From contig CAYSQW010000018.1 of assembly GCA_964433135.1 (NCBI GenBank), positions 1 through 54,490 of the forward strand: a stretch of DNA of 54,490 nt, written 5' to 3'. The DNA comes from CAYSQW01 sp964433135. GTDB lineage: Bacteria; Acidobacteriota; Aminicenantia; Aminicenantales; Aminicenantaceae. Position 1 is the stretch's first letter; every line of letters starts with the position of its first letter. The translations under genes were made by a program, and so were the position numbers. This document shows, in pieces, positions 8,242-15,437 of this stretch. The notes beneath the pieces were generated by a model that did not search any database, had not been told where the DNA came from, and worked only from the letters and a program-made list of their open reading frames with translations.

Positions 8242-9840
8242 TTATAATGGATCGGACGGTGCGGCGGCTTTTGCCGCCTCGATCAAGGCTCGGCGCAGAA
8301 TAAAAGGATCTTCTCCCGATTTCCCCCTGATCCTCTCGGAAAGAGCCTGGAAAAGTCTTTTCAAGGCCCCGAATACCCGGGCGTCTTTCGATATGGGGTT
8401 TTTGCGCCGTTTCTCCTCCAGCTTGACGAATGATGAAACAAAATCGGACAGGGAGGCATCCCGTCCTTGTTCACGGTTCCATACCCAAGCCGCGTGTAGA
8501 GAAGCCCCCAGGGCAGCGCCTTCTCCTTCCATGGGAACGGTTTCCACACCGAATACATCGGCGATCATCTGCACCCAGGCTTCCGATCGTGCCAATCCAC
8601 CCGTCAAACGGATTTCTTCAGGCTGCAGGGACATGCGCCGGAATCCTTCGTAAAGATTGAGAACGTGCCCTTCCAAAACGGCGCGGCACAGGTTTTCCGG
8701 AGTGAAATCCGCCGGTTGGAAACCGAAGTAAACGGGAGCCGCCAGCGGCAGATCGGGTGTTCGTTCTCCGGTGTACCATGGAATAAGAATCCTGCCGTGA
8801 TTACCGGCTGGGGTGCGGCGGATCATGCTCGTGAAGCGGTCATGGGTCAACTCGAAGCTGTCGAGAACTTGATTGTAGCCGTTCGCCAGATTGGAAACAC
8901 AGAGCAGCGGCATGAAGCGTCCGGTGCTGTCGCAGTAGGAAGCGATTTCACCCTCGGGATCTATATAGGGTTTTTCCAGGATCGTTGAGATGGTTCCGCT
9001 GGTGCCGAGGCTTATGGTCAGGATTCCGGGGTGAATATTTCCCGTTCCGATCGCTGAGTACATGTTGTCCCCGCAGCCGGCGTCGATAAGGCACTGCGGG
9101 GAGAACCCATATTTTTTTACCAGTTCATCAGAAACCGCACCGATGGTGCGGTCGGCGGGGAGGACCTTCGGCAGCTTCCCCATGAGATCGGGGGCGATGG
9201 TATCAAGGAGCTTCCGGGACCAGTCGCCGGTTCGGGGATTCCAGAGGGCCATGCCCGATGTGTCGCCCGGTTCCATAACGGCGGTGCCTCCGGTGAGGAA
9301 CCAGTTGATGTAGTTATGTACCAGAAACAGAACGGTGGAACGCTCGTATATGTCCGGTTCATGGCGCACCATGTGGAAGATCTTGGACGCGGTATATCCG
9401 GTTTTCTGGCTGTTGCCCACTTCACGGATCATGTTTTTCTGGCCGCCCACGGCTTTCGTGAGTAAGCGGCATTCCTCCATGGTTGAAAAATCGTTCCACA
9501 ATTTGGAGCGTTCACGTGCGAGTTTCCCCTCGGCATCCAAAGCGACGAGACCGTGCTGCTGTCCGGATATGGAGATACACGCGATGTGTTCGATCGGGAA
9601 TTCGAGTGAATGAAGATTTTGAAAAAGATGGTGTAAAGCATCGATCCACATATGTGGGTCCGATTCCGAACAGCCGATTCCCAATCCCTGCAAGACGCCG
9701 TTTCGGGTGCTGTAGCGAGGCAGATCACTGTCGTAATTGAGGGAGTCGACATGAGCGATCCGCTCGTCGGCGGGATCGATAATCACGATCTTGCATCCTT
9801 GAGTGGAAACATCGATGCCGGCGAAAAGCGATTCTTTCAT
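8242..9840 (-). CDS. FGGY-family carbohydrate kinase, xylulokinase-like
   Basis: This 532-residue cytoplasmic sugar kinase has an N-terminal FGGY domain beginning AGIDVSTQGCKIVII (phosphate-binding loop). SISGQQHGLVALD (about 108-120) and the mid-protein DAGCGDNMYSAIGTG follow. The C-terminal domain carries GGLARSEAWVQMIADVFG and GAALGASLHAAW. The QQHG motif and overall layout favour xylulokinase, but FGGY members acting on ribulose, xylulose and glycerol are hard to separate by eye. It would phosphorylate a pentulose for the pentose phosphate pathway. Length is normal to slightly long. No transporter or isomerase gene lies next to it, so the substrate stays open. Confidence 0.85.
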   Translation of the reverse strand: MKESLFAGIDVSTQGCKIVIIDPADERIAHVDSLNYDSDLPRYSTRNGVLQGLGIGCSESDPHMWIDALHHLFQNLHSLEFPIEHIACISISGQQHGLVALDAEGKLARERSKLWNDFSTMEECRLLTKAVGGQKNMIREVGNSQKTGYTASKIFHMVRHEPDIYERSTVLFLVHNYINWFLTGGTAVMEPGDTSGMALWNPRTGDWSRKLLDTIAPDLMGKLPKVLPADRTIGAVSDELVKKYGFSPQCLIDAGCGDNMYSAIGTGNIHPGILTISLGTSGTISTILEKPYIDPEGEIASYCDSTGRFMPLLCVSNLANGYNQVLDSFELTHDRFTSMIRRTPAGNHGRILIPWYTGERTPDLPLAAPVYFGFQPADFTPENLCRAVLEGHVLNLYEGFRRMSLQPEEIRLTGGLARSEAWVQMIADVFGVETVPMEGEGAALGASLHAAWVWNREQGRDASLSDFVSSFVKLEEKRRKNPISKDARVFGALKRLFQALSERIRGKSGEDPFILRRALIEAAKAAAPSDPL

Positions 9841-10247
9841 GTGACTTGCCTTTGTTTCTGAGAAAGATGCGGTCCGCGACCGCAGGAAAGGTATCTTCTT
9901 TTTATGCTTATACCAAAGAGAAGTCGGAAGGTCAAATAGTCGGGGTAAGGCTCGGGATCATGTGTGAAAACAGGCGGGGATTGGGTTTCGTGTCGTTATC
10001 TTGTCTGATAAATATGAATAAAACTTCAATAATATCGGCCGCTTAATCGTAATAGAATCAGTCATGCAGGAAAGCACCGGAAAATTTACGAGGCTTCCCG
10101 AAAGGTTTAAAGAAAGATGCCGCCTCCTTGGACGATGTCATTGTGCGGGCGGTTCCGCGCCGGCATTGGTGTTCGTTTGCGTACACAACTTGTCTTTCAC
10201 TCGGACACTTTTCATCGGGAAACAGACGGTTGCCGCCAAGATAAACC
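9841..10247. other. Intergenic region upstream of a sigma-54 promoter
   Basis: Open frames here are short, lack ribosome-binding sites and look like chance. The left end holds the leader of the minus-strand FGGY kinase, with a weak TGGTATAAG extended -10-like site near 9913 on that strand. The stretch is long enough for enhancer-binding sites serving the sigma-54 promoter at its right end. I found no clear long dyad of the kind seen upstream of the second sigma-54 promoter. Confidence 0.4.
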
Positions 10248-10263
10248 TGGCACGTGAATTGCA
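10248..10263 (+). promoter_or_regulatory. Sigma-54 (-24/-12) promoter, perfect consensus match
   Basis: TGGCACGTGAATTGCA matches the sigma-54 consensus TGGCAYRNNNNTTGCW at every fixed position, with the GG and GC elements correctly spaced. The predicted transcription start is near 10274, about ten bases before a good ribosome-binding site (AGGAGA) and a tiny hydrophobic ORF. A sigma-54 activator gene is encoded at 39875-41258 in this window. Whether it acts here is not known. Confidence 0.7.
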
Positions 10264-10299
10264 TCTAAGAAGATATTGACCAACAGGAGACCATAGGTA

Positions 10300-10359
10300 A
10301 TGAATGACTTGGCGCTGATTTTGATCGTAATGATCCTGATTCTCTTTTTTTTATTTTAA
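10300..10359 (+). CDS. Possible 19-residue membrane peptide under sigma-54 control
   Basis: The ATG has CAGGAGA nine bases upstream and opens a 19-codon frame, MNDLALILIVMILILFFLF. It is almost wholly hydrophobic and long enough to cross a membrane once. It would be the first cistron on a transcript starting near 10274 from the perfect sigma-54 promoter. Two things support it: the promoter, ribosome-binding site and start codon are in ideal order, and the composition is that of known bacterial mini-proteins. It is too short for homology by eye and could be chance. No function is assigned. Confidence 0.4.
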   Translation: MNDLALILIVMILILFFLF

Positions 10360-10373
10360 TAACGGAAGATATC

Positions 10374-10598
10374 ATGCTGTTTTCCGTCAAGAAAATTTTC
10401 GTCTGGATCGTTCTCGTTATCTTGTTTCTTTTTCTTTTCGGATTTGTGGAAATGTTTCACAGCCGTGAGGAATGCTCACAAAAAATCCTTCTTCCCCGCT
10501 TCCCGACATCCGTTTTTGAGGGTGCGAGTTCCCGGCAATACGAATCGCTTTCCTTTATTAACGTCTGTGGTTTCCATCCATATGAATGGTCTCAATAA
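10374..10598 (+). CDS. Possible small single-pass membrane protein
   Basis: This 74-residue frame begins 14 bases after the 19-residue peptide. GGAAG lies five bases before the ATG. Residues 1-26 (two Lys, then IFVWIVLVILFLFLFGFV) form one strong transmembrane helix, and the remaining 48 residues look unspecialised. It would be the second cistron of the sigma-54 transcript. The hydrophobic start is convincing; the C-terminal half could be read-through of non-coding DNA. No family is recognised. Confidence 0.35.
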   Translation: MLFSVKKIFVWIVLVILFLFLFGFVEMFHSREECSQKILLPRFPTSVFEGASSRQYESLSFINVCGFHPYEWSQ

Positions 10599-10716
10599 AC
10601 CCGCCGTCGGAATTTACGTACGTATCAGTAGATTGAAAATTATCATAAAACATTTTTATTCTGGCGGATTCCATGCCGTTTAGTGGATCGGCGAATTCCG
10701 CACGTTCGGAGGGAAT

Positions 10717-11754
10717 ATGACGACAAAAAGAAGGATCCTTTTCTTGATATTGATATCCGGGATTTTAATCGGGACAGGCTGCCGGATTTTCGATAGAACG
10801 CCTGATATCTCCGTCCGGGATGGAATTTACCCGGCATATGATTCGCCGGGAGGCACCCCCGTTCTATTTGCCCCGGAAATGATTTGTACGGGGATGTATG
10901 AACGGGATATTGCGTTATCCGCCGATGGGAATGAACTCTATTATGGGGTGATTTTGGGGAAAATCGCCACCGTCATGGTCACCCGTCGGAAGGATGGTAT
11001 TTGGACGGAGCCTCAAGTGGCGCCCATGGCGAGGGATCTTGAATATTTTCATTTTGAACCATGCCTTTCCGCGGATGGAAAACGTCTTTTGTTTCTCAGT
11101 ACGCGGCCTCCCGCTGGAAAAGAGCCTAAACCCGGTTGGACGCATCAGAACATATGGGCCGTGGATCGTGAAGAAAAGGGGGATTGGGGGCGGCCTTATG
11201 ATCTCGGATCTCCCATCAATACAGATGATGGTGAATTCTTCCCCTCCCTGACCCGTGATGGAACCCTTTATTTTACCCGATCCGGAAAGGATGGAAAATC
11301 GGCTGTGTATCGGGCCCGTCCCCTCGATGGGAAATATGGAGTTCCGGAGAAACTGCCCGCCGCCGTCAATGGGAAAGGAAATCCCTATAACGGTTTTATT
11401 TCCGCCGACGAACGCATGCTTATTGCATGCGTCGCGGGAAGGGAAGATTGCGTCAGCCCGGGATTCGCCGATTATTATGTGTTTTTTCGAAATCGGAACG
11501 ATGTCTGGAGTGAAGGCATTAATCTGGGCCCGGCGGTCAATCCGGAAAATGAAAATGCGATTTCGGCTTCCCTTTCACCGGATGGCCGGATTTTGTTCTT
11601 CGCATCGACGCGAATGCCGGACTTTGAGGCCCCTTATTCGGATTGGATCATGCATCGTCATTTAATCTCACGGCATGCCGCTCCCCAAAACGGAGGGGCC
11701 GATATCTACTGGATGCGCGCGGATTTTCTCGATCAACTTGATCCTTGGAAATAA
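10717..11754 (+). CDS. PD40/TolB-like beta-propeller lipoprotein
   Basis: This 345-residue protein has a lipoprotein signal: basic MTTKRR, a hydrophobic core, and LIGTGC with the acylated Cys at about residue 22. The rest consists of PD40-type propeller blades. LSADGNELYYG, LSADGKRLLFLSTR, LTRDGTLYFTRSG, ISADERMLIACV and LSPDGRILFFASTR recur about every 50 residues. Such proteins are surface or periplasmic scaffolds related to the TolB propeller; their ligands vary. The start is backed by GGAGGG six bases upstream. The metallo-hydrolase gene follows 62 bases later on the same strand, so they may share a transcript. It has no enzymatic signature. Confidence 0.8.
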   Translation: MTTKRRILFLILISGILIGTGCRIFDRTPDISVRDGIYPAYDSPGGTPVLFAPEMICTGMYERDIALSADGNELYYGVILGKIATVMVTRRKDGIWTEPQVAPMARDLEYFHFEPCLSADGKRLLFLSTRPPAGKEPKPGWTHQNIWAVDREEKGDWGRPYDLGSPINTDDGEFFPSLTRDGTLYFTRSGKDGKSAVYRARPLDGKYGVPEKLPAAVNGKGNPYNGFISADERMLIACVAGREDCVSPGFADYYVFFRNRNDVWSEGINLGPAVNPENENAISASLSPDGRILFFASTRMPDFEAPYSDWIMHRHLISRHAAPQNGGADIYWMRADFLDQLDPWK

Positions 11755-11816
11755 GATAAAACCGTAACTTTCAGATTTGTGGAAACACAATCTCATATAA
11801 GCAGGAGGAGGTTGAT

Positions 11817-12638
11817 ATGAAATTCATGAAAACATTCGGGGGCGTCGGGGCGGCGGCCCTGCTGTTTTTTGGATTGATAGGGGGCGTCTCGGCTGAAGAT
11901 TCGCCTTATGCGTCGGAATCCGCCGCAATCACGGTTACGATTTTGTATGACAACACCATCCATACCGAGGGAACCAAGGCGGATTGGGGATTTGCATGTC
12001 TGATCGAAGGAACCGAGAAAACCATTCTTTTCGACACCGGAACCCAACCGAAGATATTGGAGCACAATCTCGAAGCTTTAGGCGTCGATCTTGAACATGT
12101 CGAATTGATCGTCATCTCCCATCTCCATGGAGATCATACCGGAGGATTATCCTGGGTGCTCGAGAAAATATCGGATGTATCGGTCGTCGTTCCGGTTTCT
12201 TTCCCCGATGATTTCGAAGAAAACGTGGGCAAAACCGGAGCCGAAATCATCCGGGTGGAGAAGGCTGTGGAAATCTGCCGAGGAGTTTATTCGACGGGGG
12301 AAATGGGGACGGATATTCCTGAACAGTCGCTGGTGCTCGATACATCGGGCGGCGCGGTGGTCATTACCGGGTGCGCGCATCCGGGAGTGGTGGATATCGT
12401 CGAGCAGGGAAGCCGCGTCCTCAATAAGCCGGTCGTCTTTGTTTTCGGGGGATTTCATTTGATGCGGCATTCAGCGAGCCGGATTCAAGACATCATTCGC
12501 CGTTTCCGGAAAGCCGGCGTCATCCGCTGCGGCGCGACGCACTGTACGGGGGATGCGCAGATCGATATGTTCCGGAAAGGATTCGGCAAGGATTTCGTGG
12601 AAATGGGCGTTGGCCGCGTCATTTCCATTGAGCCGTGA
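11817..12638 (+). CDS. Exported metallo-beta-lactamase-fold hydrolase
   Basis: This 273-residue protein has an N-terminal signal peptide (ends near VSAEDS, residue 27) and an MBL fold. The metal motif SHLHGDHTGG is at about residues 101-110, preceded by ILFDTG at about 66. Later ligand regions are TGCAHPGVVDIV (His) and GGFHL (His). The layout matches the subgroup annotated as 7,8-dihydropterin-6-methyl-4-(ribofuranosyl)aminobenzene phosphate synthase-like. Export argues against that cytoplasmic reaction, so the substrate is unknown. A very strong AGGAGGAGG ribosome-binding site precedes the ATG. Confidence 0.85.
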   Translation: MKFMKTFGGVGAAALLFFGLIGGVSAEDSPYASESAAITVTILYDNTIHTEGTKADWGFACLIEGTEKTILFDTGTQPKILEHNLEALGVDLEHVELIVISHLHGDHTGGLSWVLEKISDVSVVVPVSFPDDFEENVGKTGAEIIRVEKAVEICRGVYSTGEMGTDIPEQSLVLDTSGGAVVITGCAHPGVVDIVEQGSRVLNKPVVFVFGGFHLMRHSASRIQDIIRRFRKAGVIRCGATHCTGDAQIDMFRKGFGKDFVEMGVGRVISIEP

Positions 12639-12987
12639 GTCGGCAAGGAATTCAATCCCTTTCGATGCTTCTCCGAATGGCGCGAGCCGGTTTTGGCATC
12701 CTTTTGCGGCGGGGTATTCGGGACCGGCGGGGGGGCGTCCTCATGCCGGCCGTTCCGGATTGATTTTATCCGGGAAGGTCGCCTTCTCTTGAACTCGCAT
12801 CTTATCATCACGGGAATCGGGAGGGGAGACGGTTTTGTCCGGTTTGAAGTTGAGCCGAGGGGGGGGTGTGGGCATTGACTTTTTATTTTCAAACATGCAA
12901 ATATAAAGGTTGTTGAAATTTAAGATTCGTATAGGATTTACCTGGAATCTGTATATTAATTATTGATCTTATCTTATATGAAAAAGT
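12639..12987. other. Intergenic region, no gene seen
   Basis: The only frame of note ends with residues LNSHLIITGIGRGDGFVRFE near 12790-12850. That looks protein-like but has no credible start or length, and could be the tail of a decayed gene. The last 90 bases are AT-rich and should hold the promoter for the DUF3943 gene, but I could not place a well-spaced -35/-10 pair. Confidence 0.35.
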
Positions 12988-14646
12988 ATGAAGATTTTGC
13001 GGCTGATGTTATCCCTCTTCCTTGCTGTGGGATACCTCTCCGCGCATGATTTCGATACGAGCCTCGTTTTTTCTCAAGGTAAGCTCGATCCCCTGACCGA
13101 GCTTTTTTCTCTGTCCCCATCCGCCGATAAACATGATTGGGATTTATCGGCGGCCGTATACGGAAAGAAGACTTTTCTCCCACCCCCCCCATCGGATTCC
13201 CCCGAAAATGCGGTGTCCGAAAAGCACCTCAGCCGGGCTATGTTGGAATATTTCGCTTTGATGGGATATTCGCAAACCAAGTATTGGCTGACGTATGGGC
13301 GTTGGATCGAGGATTGGCATTACGAATTGAGTTGGAAGGACCAGAGCAGGAGATTTTTTTCCCTGGAAGCATGGAAGTTCGACTCCAATAATTTTATCCT
13401 GAATTGGACACATGGTCTGGCCGGCGCTCTGTATTATAATTTCGCCCGAACCAATCATTTGAGCAAATGGGAGTCGATGCTTTTCGGCATTGCCAGTTCC
13501 TTTTATTGGGAATATATCGCGGAGTGGCGCAATGTCATCTCCATCAACGACAACATCATGACTTCGTTGGGGGGCTTCCCTCTGGGTGAGGCCTGGTATC
13601 AACTGGGGATGTTTCTGGGGGCGACGTACGGTGAATCCAACCTGCTGACTTTCCTGAATCCGATCCTGAAGCTCAACCGTTGGATTGACCGCAAAAACGA
13701 TATCGATCCCCCCTCCTACACCCCCCCGGGCTGGCATGAGATCCGGTTTTTCTTGGGAGCTCGCGACCTGAGGAATGGAGGCGGCGAATGGAGCCGAACC
13801 CAGATACAGGGAGGGGTGCACGCTCAGTTGATCATGCCCCCTGAGTACGGGAACGCCGGAAGTTTCAAACGCCGAACCGGAAAAACGCTTTTCAGCGAAA
13901 TTTATGCGGATATTTCCGGAAATGATTTTCGGTACAGGGAATTCAATCTATCGACGAGGATTGTATACCTGGGCTATTTTGAACAGGATATCGATTCTCA
14001 TGAGCGAGGCTACAGCTATATCGTCGGATTGGGATCAGCCTTCAGTGTTTATAAAAAAAGACCGGTGGCCTTTTATGACGGTGGAAATGTAAAGGTTAAA
14101 AGAGGTTTTGATCTTCGGCTTGACGAGCCCCGAAATTTCAGGGATAAACTTGCGGCGCTGCATTTCGTGGGCCCCGTGTTCGATTACACGGCGTTTTCCT
14201 CCCCTTGGAAGGTTCGTTTGGGCATGGATGCGTTTCTTGATTTCGGCCTGGTGAACGCATTCGCTCTGAACGAATACTCCGAGAGCCATGAGATCCAGGG
14301 GGGCAAGACGACGTTGCTTTACTATGGTTACTATCAAGCCCTGGGAGCGTCGCTTTCATCGCGGTTGACCGTAAACTGCAGGAACCTTGAAATGAAAAGC
14401 CTGGTCCGGTATCAATTCTATGACTCCATCGAAGGCGCCGACCGGTTTCAGGAAGAACTGACCAATGACTTTTCCATCACGGATTCACGCCTCCGTTATC
14501 TATTGAGCTTAGGATATTTCGTGCCTTTGCTTTCGATGGAAATCCTGCTCTCTTATGAAGGGATCGACAGGAGGGGCGCCATTCGAGATGTCCGTACTCA
14601 AGAGTTTGAGGAGCGGGTGTTTATGGGATTGAATTACAAATTCTAA
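12988..14646 (+). CDS. DUF3943 domain protein, probable outer-membrane-associated
   Basis: This 552-residue exported protein has a signal peptide at residues 1-19 (ending YLSAHD). Residues about 145-215 carry the DUF3943 signature: a WTHGLAGALYYNFARTNH segment, then SSFYWEYIAEW, then SINDNIMTSLGGFPLGEAWY. The rest has the alternating aromatic/polar pattern of beta-strands, and the chain ends in a C-terminal Phe (MGLNYKF), as outer-membrane barrel proteins often do. Biochemical function is unknown for the family. The ribosome-binding site is weak. It has no partner in an operon; the duplicated 104-bp repeat lies immediately downstream. Confidence 0.8.
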   Translation: MKILRLMLSLFLAVGYLSAHDFDTSLVFSQGKLDPLTELFSLSPSADKHDWDLSAAVYGKKTFLPPPPSDSPENAVSEKHLSRAMLEYFALMGYSQTKYWLTYGRWIEDWHYELSWKDQSRRFFSLEAWKFDSNNFILNWTHGLAGALYYNFARTNHLSKWESMLFGIASSFYWEYIAEWRNVISINDNIMTSLGGFPLGEAWYQLGMFLGATYGESNLLTFLNPILKLNRWIDRKNDIDPPSYTPPGWHEIRFFLGARDLRNGGGEWSRTQIQGGVHAQLIMPPEYGNAGSFKRRTGKTLFSEIYADISGNDFRYREFNLSTRIVYLGYFEQDIDSHERGYSYIVGLGSAFSVYKKRPVAFYDGGNVKVKRGFDLRLDEPRNFRDKLAALHFVGPVFDYTAFSSPWKVRLGMDAFLDFGLVNAFALNEYSESHEIQGGKTTLLYYGYYQALGASLSSRLTVNCRNLEMKSLVRYQFYDSIEGADRFQEELTNDFSITDSRLRYLLSLGYFVPLLSMEILLSYEGIDRRGAIRDVRTQEFEERVFMGLNYKF

Positions 14647-14647
14647 G

Positions 14648-14673
14648 CTGAATGATTCGTAAAATAGCGGCGA
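14648..14673 (+). repeat. Partial third copy of the 104-bp repeat's left end
   Basis: CTGAATGATTCGTAAAATAG and the following CGGCGAT resemble the first 26 bases of the neighbouring 104-bp unit with a few mismatches. It abuts the first full copy. Its AAAATAGCGGCGAT is the exact reverse complement of the unit's right end. Confidence 0.6.
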
Positions 14674-14674
14674 T

Positions 14675-14778
14675 CCTGAATGATTCATAAAATATCGGCG
14701 ATGGCGGATTGGACGGATTTTAACGGAAGGATGAAGTTCCTTTCATTTATATCGCCGCTATTTTCCCCTTCGGGCGAG
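14675..14778 (+). repeat. 104-bp direct repeat, copy 1
   Basis: This is identical to the sequence at 14888-14991 over 104 bases. The unit has near-perfect inverted ends: AAAATATCGGCGAT on the left and ATCGCCGCTATTTT on the right, with one mismatch. As RNA or single-stranded DNA it could fold into one hairpin about 95 bases long. It holds no coding capacity of note. Confidence 0.85.
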
Positions 14779-14887
14779 CCGATCTCACGACGCCGGCTTC
14801 GTTGCCGCCCGCTCGACGTACTTGAGTACGCCTCGCGCGCTGCTTCCTTGCCGCCGCCGCGATCTCGTGCCGTGAATCAATCAGGGA
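14779..14887. repeat. Palindromic spacer between the two repeat copies
   Basis: This 109-bp GC-rich segment is centred on GTACTTGAGTAC, with imperfectly complementary arms (CGCCCGCTCGAC to the left, GCCTCGCGCGCT to the right). It looks like a REP-type intergenic palindrome rather than a gene. Confidence 0.5.
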
Positions 14888-14991
14888 CCTGAATGATTCA
14901 TAAAATATCGGCGATGGCGGATTGGACGGATTTTAACGGAAGGATGAAGTTCCTTTCATTTATATCGCCGCTATTTTCCCCTTCGGGCGAG
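14888..14991 (+). repeat. 104-bp direct repeat, copy 2
   Basis: This is the second perfect copy, offset by 213 bases from the first. Its right end runs straight into the ribosome-binding site (GAGGAGAAAGG) of the VOC gene, so the element forms part of that gene's leader. Confidence 0.85.
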
Positions 14992-15001
14992 GAGAAAGGA
15001 T

Positions 15002-15328
15002 ATGAGGAAATATCATCATCTGGGCATTCCCACTCAAATACCGCGGAGGAATGAAACCTATCTGGAGAAATTAAAAATCCATATATCCGGATATGATACC
15101 AGTCCTTATGGTATAGAGTGGATGCGTTTCGAAACCGACTGTCCCTTGCCGGAATTGGTAAAGACCGTTCCTCATGTGGCTTTCCAGGTGGATGACCTGG
15201 AGGCGGAGTTGGAGGGGAAGACCATTCTCATCCCTCCCAACTCGCCCACACCCGGTATACGGGTCGCTTTCATCGTTGACGACGGCGCTCCGGTGGAGTT
15301 CCTCCAGATCCAACCTTCCGAAGAATAG
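15002..15328 (+). CDS. VOC (glyoxalase/bleomycin-resistance fold) protein
   Basis: This small 108-residue cytoplasmic protein opens with YHHLGIPT, the usual first strand and metal-binding His region of the vicinal-oxygen-chelate fold. It then has VPHVAFQVDDLEAELEG (about 58-75) and GIRVAFIVDDGAPVEFLQ (about 84-101), whose last Glu is in the position of a VOC metal ligand. It is one VOC module long, so it probably dimerises. The substrate is not evident. GGAGAAAGG precedes the ATG. It has no operon partner; S10 peptidase follows on the opposite strand. Confidence 0.75.
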   Translation: MRKYHHLGIPTQIPRRNETYLEKLKIHISGYDTSPYGIEWMRFETDCPLPELVKTVPHVAFQVDDLEAELEGKTILIPPNSPTPGIRVAFIVDDGAPVEFLQIQPSEE

Positions 15329-15383
15329 CCGAACGCCGGTTGCATCATCTCGGAATATCGGGGTCCGACTTCGCTTAAGCCTT

Positions 15384-15408
15384 GATCCTTGTGCCGGATC
15401 CGGTTTTT
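15384..15408 (+). terminator. Weak terminator downstream of the VOC gene
   Basis: GATCC and GGATC form a 5-bp stem with a 7-base loop, followed by CGG and a run of five T. It lies about 55 bases after the VOC stop. The stem is short, so support is modest. Confidence 0.3.
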
Positions 15409-15437
15409 GCGTTTATCTCTTTCGCGGTTTTGCCGGA

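Noticed and set aside
10064..10279. 71-codon forward frame upstream of the small peptides
   Set aside because: It has no ribosome-binding site or recognisable protein pattern, and it runs across the sigma-54 promoter.
12693..12878. 61-codon frame containing LNSHLIITGIGRGDGFVRFE
   Set aside because: It has a protein-like stretch, but no ribosome-binding site and no recognised family; treated as a possible relic only.
14675..14991. CRISPR array
   Set aside because: Only two full copies of a 104-bp unit with a 109-bp spacer are present, which is far outside CRISPR repeat and spacer sizes, and no cas gene is nearby.
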